Source: QHVT01 sp036389275 (GTDB lineage Bacteria; Acidobacteriota; Thermoanaerobaculia; Gp7-AA8). From it: a stretch of 64,000 nt of DNA. Below are positions 59,454 through 64,000 of this stretch, piece after piece. The stretch covers positions 1-64,000 of the forward strand of contig DASVQE010000107.1 in the NCBI GenBank assembly GCA_036389275.1. Reading direction: 5' to 3'. Each line of letters opens with the position of its first letter. Position 1 is the first letter of the stretch. The position numbers were made by a program, and so were the translations under genes. Under the pieces are notes generated by a model, which was given only the letters and a program-made list of their open reading frames with translations, did no database searches and was not told the origin of the DNA.

Positions 59454-61109
59454 CTACGGCACTTTCACCGCCTTCATTTCCTTGCCGCCGAAGCGGAGCG
59501 TGAGCGCGCCTTTGCCGAAGGTGATCTCCGCGTCGGCGCCCGAAGCGACGAAGGTGGTCTTCGTCATCGGCACCAGATCGGCCGAAGCCTGGCCGGTCAT
59601 CGTGGCGGTGAGATGGTCGCCGCTGAGCGCGACGTCGATGAAACGGCCGGGCGCGAGCTCGTACCGCCCGGCGTAGCGGCGCAGCGTGCGCACCGGCACG
59701 CGCACGGCGGCGCGCGGCGGCTCGACGCGCTCGTGCGACCAGGTGGCGTTGAAAAAGTGGGTGATGCGGCCGCGCCCATCCTCACGAAAGGCGACGATCC
59801 GCTCGCCGGTGTCGAGCTGGCCGCCGGTGAGCTGGAACACGAGCGGCTCGACCTGCACCCACTTCCCGCCCCAGAAGGAGATGGTGCGGTCGGGATTCGC
59901 CGTCACTTTCACCGGCGACGGGAAGTAGCCGCGCGAGCCGGCCGGACAACTGTGGCACCAGATGTCGTTGCGGTACGAGCCGGCGAAGCGCGCCAGCGGC
60001 GCGTCGATGGCCACCGGCGGCGTGACTTTGGTGGTATCGGGGATCTCGCGATCGAGGATCTCGTTGCGCACCGCGATCGGGAAGTTGCTGTTCTCGATGT
60101 TGCCGGCCACGTAGACGCCGAAGCGCTGCTGCGGTGCGATGTAGAGCAGCGCGGAGTAGCCGTCCATCACGCCGCCGTGCTCGATCGCGGCGACGCCGTT
60201 GCGTCGATTCTCGAACCAGCCGTAGGTCATGCCGGCGAGGCGCGGATGATTCGCGAACTGCCGCTGCTGCACCGCGCGCGTCGACTCCGCGCTCAGGATC
60301 TTTCCGCCGTCGAGCATGGCCAGGAGGAACGAGCCCATGTCGGTGGCGGTGCTGTTGATGTCGGAAGCGGGATAGGTGTGAAAGTACTCGAAGGCCAGCG
60401 GCCGATGCCTGCCGCCGGAGTAGTCGTAGCCGACGGCGAGATCGCGCTGCTGCGCGGCCGGCACCACGCCGAGGGACGTGTGCGTCATCGAGAGCGGCCC
60501 GAAGATGTTCGCGGCGAACCAGTCGCCGAGCGGCATCTTCGACACGCTTTCGACGAGGTATCCGGCCAGGGCCATGTTGTACGTCGAGTAGCTGATGGTC
60601 GTCGACGGCGGCTGCCGGCGGACGATGCGCTTCGGCAGAAACTCGCCGAGGGGAATGAGCTTGCCCGGGCTGTCGGCTTTGCGTCCGCTGCTGATCTCGT
60701 CGAGGCCGGCGGTGTGCGTGAGCAGATTGGCGATGGTGATCGGCTGGCGATAGGTGGCCGGCACTTTCCAGGTTGGCAGATACGCATTCACATCGTCGGT
60801 GAGCTTCCACTTGCCGCGCTCGGCGAGCTGCATGGCCGCGGTGGCGGTGAAGACTTTGGTGATCGAGCCGATGCGGAAGATGGTGCGCTCCGCCACGACC
60901 GGCTCCTTCGTCTCGAGGTTCGCGTAGCCGTAGCCTTTCTGGAAGACGACCTTGCCGTCGCGCACGACCAGGACCACGGCGCCGGGCACGTGCGACTCGG
61001 CCATCTCCCTGGCCATGACGTCGTCGACGAACGACTCGAAGGTCTGCGGCGGCGCGGCGAAGAGCGGAGCGGCGGCGAGCAGTACGAGGACCGCGAAGGC
61101 GATGCGCAT
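59454..61109 (-). CDS. Exported serine beta-lactamase-family hydrolase
   Basis: The 551-residue protein has a signal peptide (MRIAFAVLVLLAAAPLFA) and the class C/penicillin-binding fold: SITK (Ser82, Lys85), YSTYN (second motif Tyr/Asn) and EHGGVMDG (HxG-type third motif). A C-terminal beta-barrel of about 160 residues (about 390-551) follows, as in DUF3471 esterases. It is likely a periplasmic peptidase or esterase rather than a true beta-lactamase. It shares its direction with the upstream alpha/beta hydrolase gene, with 37 bases between them. Confidence 0.9.
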   Translation of the reverse strand: MRIAFAVLVLLAAAPLFAAPPQTFESFVDDVMAREMAESHVPGAVVLVVRDGKVVFQKGYGYANLETKEPVVAERTIFRIGSITKVFTATAAMQLAERGKWKLTDDVNAYLPTWKVPATYRQPITIANLLTHTAGLDEISSGRKADSPGKLIPLGEFLPKRIVRRQPPSTTISYSTYNMALAGYLVESVSKMPLGDWFAANIFGPLSMTHTSLGVVPAAQQRDLAVGYDYSGGRHRPLAFEYFHTYPASDINSTATDMGSFLLAMLDGGKILSAESTRAVQQRQFANHPRLAGMTYGWFENRRNGVAAIEHGGVMDGYSALLYIAPQQRFGVYVAGNIENSNFPIAVRNEILDREIPDTTKVTPPVAIDAPLARFAGSYRNDIWCHSCPAGSRGYFPSPVKVTANPDRTISFWGGKWVQVEPLVFQLTGGQLDTGERIVAFREDGRGRITHFFNATWSHERVEPPRAAVRVPVRTLRRYAGRYELAPGRFIDVALSGDHLTATMTGQASADLVPMTKTTFVASGADAEITFGKGALTLRFGGKEMKAVKVP

Positions 61110-61146
61110 GCGCCTAGATACGCAGCGCATCGCCCATCGAATGCAG

Positions 61147-62847
61147 CTACTCCTTCACGGCGCGTTGCGGCGGCTGGCCGAGGTTGCGCAGGGTCATGGC
61201 CACCACCTTGCCGGCGCGATCGCGCTCGAAGGTGATGGTCGAGGGCATGTTCTCGTAGAAGAAGGTGTCGGGCGCGGTCGGGCGGATGGCGAACGGCTGG
61301 CTGCCGTCGCGCATGGCGTAAAGGACCGAACCGGCCTGGATGACGTGACGCACGGTCTTCGCGTCGATGCGATAGTCGCCGGCGTAGTCGGCGAGCTTCT
61401 CGTCCGGCAGCGCCATCACGGTGCGCACCGGGATGAAGCGCGGTGGCGGCAGGGTGATGTAGCGCTGCGGAATGACGCCGCCGCGCAGGAAGGCTTTCAT
61501 GGCGTCGAGGATCAGCGGCGAGGAGAGGAACAGCGGATCGCTGTGTCCGGCGTTCTCGATGACGAGGTGCTGGGCGTTCTTCAGCGTCCGCCGCAGCTCC
61601 TCGGCCTGACGCGGCCGGGTGCGGCCGTCGAGCGTACCGCTGATCAGCAGCGCCGGAATGTCGCTCACCAGCGGCGCGCGGAACGCATCGCCGAGGTCGG
61701 GCACGTTGACAGCCTCGCAAATCTCGGGAAATGGCAGGTTGATGGCGTCGCCCAGCAGCGTCGTCTTCGCTTCCTCGGCGATGCGCGCGCGGCGCGCGGC
61801 GGTCACGCCCGACGCGCAGTCCATCGCCACTGACATCACCGTCGGCGCGTTGCCGAAGCGCGTCTGCGCCGCCGCCAGCGCCAGCGCGGTCCAGTCGCCG
61901 CCTTCGAGCCGCGCGATCAGATCGGGCACGCCGGCGAAGTTCTCCGGCGCGAAGAGGCGGTTCGCCAGCTCGAGTTGCAGATCGAGCTTGCCGAAGGTCA
62001 TGGCCACGCGCTGCTTGTTGATCGGATGCGTGAGCGCGACGCTCTTCGGATGCGCTTCGAGCTCGCGCAGGACGCGATCGATCGAGGCGACCAGATCGGG
62101 CACGCGCGGCCCGACCACCGGATCGTGCGCGACCACACGCGCGTAGTCTTCGATGAGCAGTTGCTGATCGCTCGGCAGCTTGTACGTCTCGTCGGGACCT
62201 TCGATGCCGGCGAGGATCACGCGCTCGACGGCGTCGGGATAGTCGCGCATGGTGGCGATGGCGAGATGGGTGCCGTAGCTGATGCCCCAGAGCACGAGCT
62301 TGCGCGCGCCGATGGCCGTGCGCAGATCATTGAGATCCGCGGCGCTCTCGCGCGTGTTGTAGGCGGCGGCATCGGCGCCGGTGCGCTCGACGCATTGCTT
62401 CTCCGCCGCGACCATGGCCGCGATCGAGGCGCGCTCGAGCGGTTTGGACGGATCGGCGATGAACGTCTCCTTGCAGCGGAGATCGGGCTCGGAGTCGTGC
62501 ACGCCGCGCTGGTCGAGCGCGATCACGTCGCCGAATTCGCGCATGGCCATGAAGAGCGGAAAGCGCGTCCCTTGCGCGGAGACGATGGCCGAGCCGCCCG
62601 GTCCGCCGGCGAGGTAGACGATCGGCGCGCCGGGCGTCTTCGCGGTCGACGGAAAGCGGACGAAGCGCAAGGTGATGGTCCGCGAGTCGCTCTTGGCGCG
62701 GTTCTCCGGCACGCGCAGCTCGCCGCGCTCGATCTGCACCACCGTGCCGTCTTCCGCTTTGAAGGCGAACGGCTCGGTCTTGATGGTGGCCGCGTGCGCG
62801 GATGCGGCGAGAACCAACAGCAACAGCATTCGTATCGTTCTGTACAT
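61147..62847 (-). CDS. Exported alpha/beta hydrolase, TAP-like/prolyl aminopeptidase family
   Basis: The 566-residue protein has a signal peptide (about 1-19), the GGPGGSA oxyanion motif (about 80-86), nucleophile Ser in WGISYGTHLA (about 193), catalytic Asp in GTLDGRTRP (about 400), and His in ENAGHSDPLF. A TAP-like C-terminal region and a DUF3471-like beta barrel (about 480-566) follow. It is likely a secreted peptidase that releases N-terminal di- or tripeptides. AGGAGG is 7 bases before the ATG. The divergent membrane sensor starts about 30 bases away. Confidence 0.9.
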   Translation of the reverse strand: MYRTIRMLLLLVLAASAHAATIKTEPFAFKAEDGTVVQIERGELRVPENRAKSDSRTITLRFVRFPSTAKTPGAPIVYLAGGPGGSAIVSAQGTRFPLFMAMREFGDVIALDQRGVHDSEPDLRCKETFIADPSKPLERASIAAMVAAEKQCVERTGADAAAYNTRESAADLNDLRTAIGARKLVLWGISYGTHLAIATMRDYPDAVERVILAGIEGPDETYKLPSDQQLLIEDYARVVAHDPVVGPRVPDLVASIDRVLRELEAHPKSVALTHPINKQRVAMTFGKLDLQLELANRLFAPENFAGVPDLIARLEGGDWTALALAAAQTRFGNAPTVMSVAMDCASGVTAARRARIAEEAKTTLLGDAINLPFPEICEAVNVPDLGDAFRAPLVSDIPALLISGTLDGRTRPRQAEELRRTLKNAQHLVIENAGHSDPLFLSSPLILDAMKAFLRGGVIPQRYITLPPPRFIPVRTVMALPDEKLADYAGDYRIDAKTVRHVIQAGSVLYAMRDGSQPFAIRPTAPDTFFYENMPSTITFERDRAGKVVAMTLRNLGQPPQRAVKE

Positions 62848-62878
62848 GTTCTTTCCTCCTGCCGGAACGTACGGCGCG

Positions 62879-64000
62879 ATGCGCGAGCGGCTGCGCGCCG
62901 GTCGGCGAACGACACGATTCGTCGGTGAGCGTCCTCGCGCGCTGCTGTTCGGCGTCCTGCTGCTCATCGCATTCACGGCATCGGCGGACAACGACGTGCG
63001 AATGCATGTGGGCGACGACCTGGCCTGGGCCGCGCGGTCCTTCGATGACTCGCAATGGGCGCGCATGCCGATCGAGCGCGTGCCGCAGCCGGACGACGCG
63101 GTGTGGATGCGCTTTCATCTGACGCTGCGCGAGCGCACGCCGGGACGTCCTACCGGCGTCTACTTTGCCGCGCTGGCCTCGCACGAGATCTTCTGGGACG
63201 GCGTGCGCATCGGCGGCGGCGGCATCGTCGGGCGGACGAAAGCGGCGGAGCGTCCCGGCCCGATCGAAGCGCACTATCAGGTGCCGGACGCGCTCGCGGC
63301 GCCGGGGCCGCATCTCGTGGCGGTGCGCGCGTCGGCGTTTCATCGCGGCTTCACGCCGGTGCACGGCTACTGGGCGCTCATCGCCGGCGACTACGACAAG
63401 CTGCTGACGTTGCAGGCGCACAGCGCGCGCCTGGCGCTGACGGCGCTCAGCGGCATCGTGCTGACCGGCGTCTTCGCCTTCGCCATGTTCTGGCTGGCGC
63501 GCCGCGACCGCTCCTTTCTCCTCCTCGGCACGCTCTGCCTGGCCGCGGCCGCGCTGCTCCTCGCCGAAAGCTCGCGCCAGTTGATCGGCTACACCTACGA
63601 CTGGCACATCGTCCGGCTGCGCGCGATCGTGGCGCTGTCGTGGCTGACCGGCGTGCAGCTCGTCGCGCTGCTGGTCGCGCGCTTTCCGCATCGCCGCGGC
63701 AGCCTCGTCCTCGGCGTGACCGCGCTCGCCGCCACCATCGTCCCGCTGTTCCCGAAAGGTTGGGATCCGAAGTCGGGACTGATCTTCTTCGTCTGCTGCC
63801 TCGCCTCTCTCTGCTGGACGCTGTTCGCGGTCGTCCGGCGGATGCACGGCAGCGCGCTCGCCGCGATCGGCATCGGCGTAGCCATGATCGCCATATTCTA
63901 CGACCCCGGCATGTGGCTCGACGCGAACGTCTACTTTGCGCTCGACTTTCTCTTTCTCTGCCTCCTCTGTTCGCACGCGCTCGAAGTGCGGCGCGAGCGC
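62879..64000 (+). CDS. Membrane sensor protein, cut by the window end (7TM-type signalling protein)
   Basis: An open frame of 374 codons runs to the last base without a stop, so the 3' end is missing. It has a signal anchor (ALLFGVLLLIAFTASA), an extracytoplasmic beta-sandwich (about 40-170) with GDDLAWAARSFDDSQWARMP and AVWMRFHLTL. Then come at least six transmembrane segments from about 180 on. This is the layout of 7TMR-DISM receptors, which usually end in a kinase or cyclase. ATG 62879 was chosen; an earlier in-frame ATG at 62846 overlaps the divergent gene's start codon. Confidence 0.7.
   Translation, partial: MRERLRAGRRTTRFVGERPRALLFGVLLLIAFTASADNDVRMHVGDDLAWAARSFDDSQWARMPIERVPQPDDAVWMRFHLTLRERTPGRPTGVYFAALASHEIFWDGVRIGGGGIVGRTKAAERPGPIEAHYQVPDALAAPGPHLVAVRASAFHRGFTPVHGYWALIAGDYDKLLTLQAHSARLALTALSGIVLTGVFAFAMFWLARRDRSFLLLGTLCLAAAALLLAESSRQLIGYTYDWHIVRLRAIVALSWLTGVQLVALLVARFPHRRGSLVLGVTALAATIVPLFPKGWDPKSGLIFFVCCLASLCWTLFAVVRRMHGSALAAIGIGVAMIAIFYDPGMWLDANVYFALDFLFLCLLCSHALEVRRER

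Overview
The window is a high-GC (roughly two-thirds G+C), gene-dense stretch of a bacterial chromosome. It has about 60 genes, very short spacers, many ATGA/GTGA/TGATG start-stop overlaps, and no rRNA, tRNA, CRISPR or transposase that I can see. Several features point to an Acidobacteriota-like organism: PadR/HAAS-controlled ABC systems, ABC permease/M1 peptidase fusions, DUF4252 proteins behind an ECF sigma factor, small lipoprotein c-type cytochromes, and heptamer/octamer tandem repeats. This is an inference from gene content only. It is a Gram-negative envelope (FadL/OmpP1 porin, lipoproteins, type-1 NADH dehydrogenase).

Layout. 0-10 kb: a large inverted repeat, a glycogen debranching enzyme, an M20 amidohydrolase, a membrane GAF-GGDEF diguanylate cyclase, gatB, a FadL-type porin and a GDSL hydrolase. 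10-20 kb: an amidohydrolase next to a GntR/FCD regulator with a perfect operator, a PadR-HAAS-CPBP protease operon, a three-gene cluster of hybrid kinases and a receiver, and a DUF2975/XRE pair followed by membrane proteins. 20-26 kb: the first ABC ATPase plus permease/M1 peptidase fusion, controlled by PadR. 26-30 kb: the most unusual locus, a ferritin-like protein with a Cys-rich tail, a DUF692 multinuclear iron oxidase (MNIO) and its DUF2063 partner, in one overlapping operon. 30-33 kb: a lipid/isoprenylcysteine-type methyltransferase, a zinc alcohol dehydrogenase and its AraC regulator. 33-39 kb: the second ABC/M1 system, divergent from a LytS-LytTR two-component pair.

39-50 kb: an asparaginase-lectin fusion with a self-sequestering ribosome binding site, YifB/ComM, a clan-CD-like secreted protein, a PHA-system protein, a heterodimeric ABC exporter, and a sigma-factor operon that also carries an ABC transporter and a 30-residue membrane peptide. 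51-56 kb: an ECF sigma/anti-sigma-like/DUF4252 module, a lipoprotein, and a 1131-bp tandem duplication. The duplication copied an RDD membrane protein and created a 45-residue chimeric gene with one haem motif. 56-64 kb: a GNAT acetyltransferase, nuoA-nuoE-nuoF (without B, C, D), a STAS protein, a serine beta-lactamase-like hydrolase, a TAP-like alpha/beta hydrolase, and the start of a membrane sensor that runs off the end of the window.

The best candidates for a little-described system are the MNIO operon (26.2-30.0 kb), with a probable modified Cys-rich substrate fused to a ferritin-like domain, and the two parallel ABC/M1 peptidase machines with different regulators. Protein calls come from motif recognition without database searches. 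Non-coding coordinates may be off by one or two bases.
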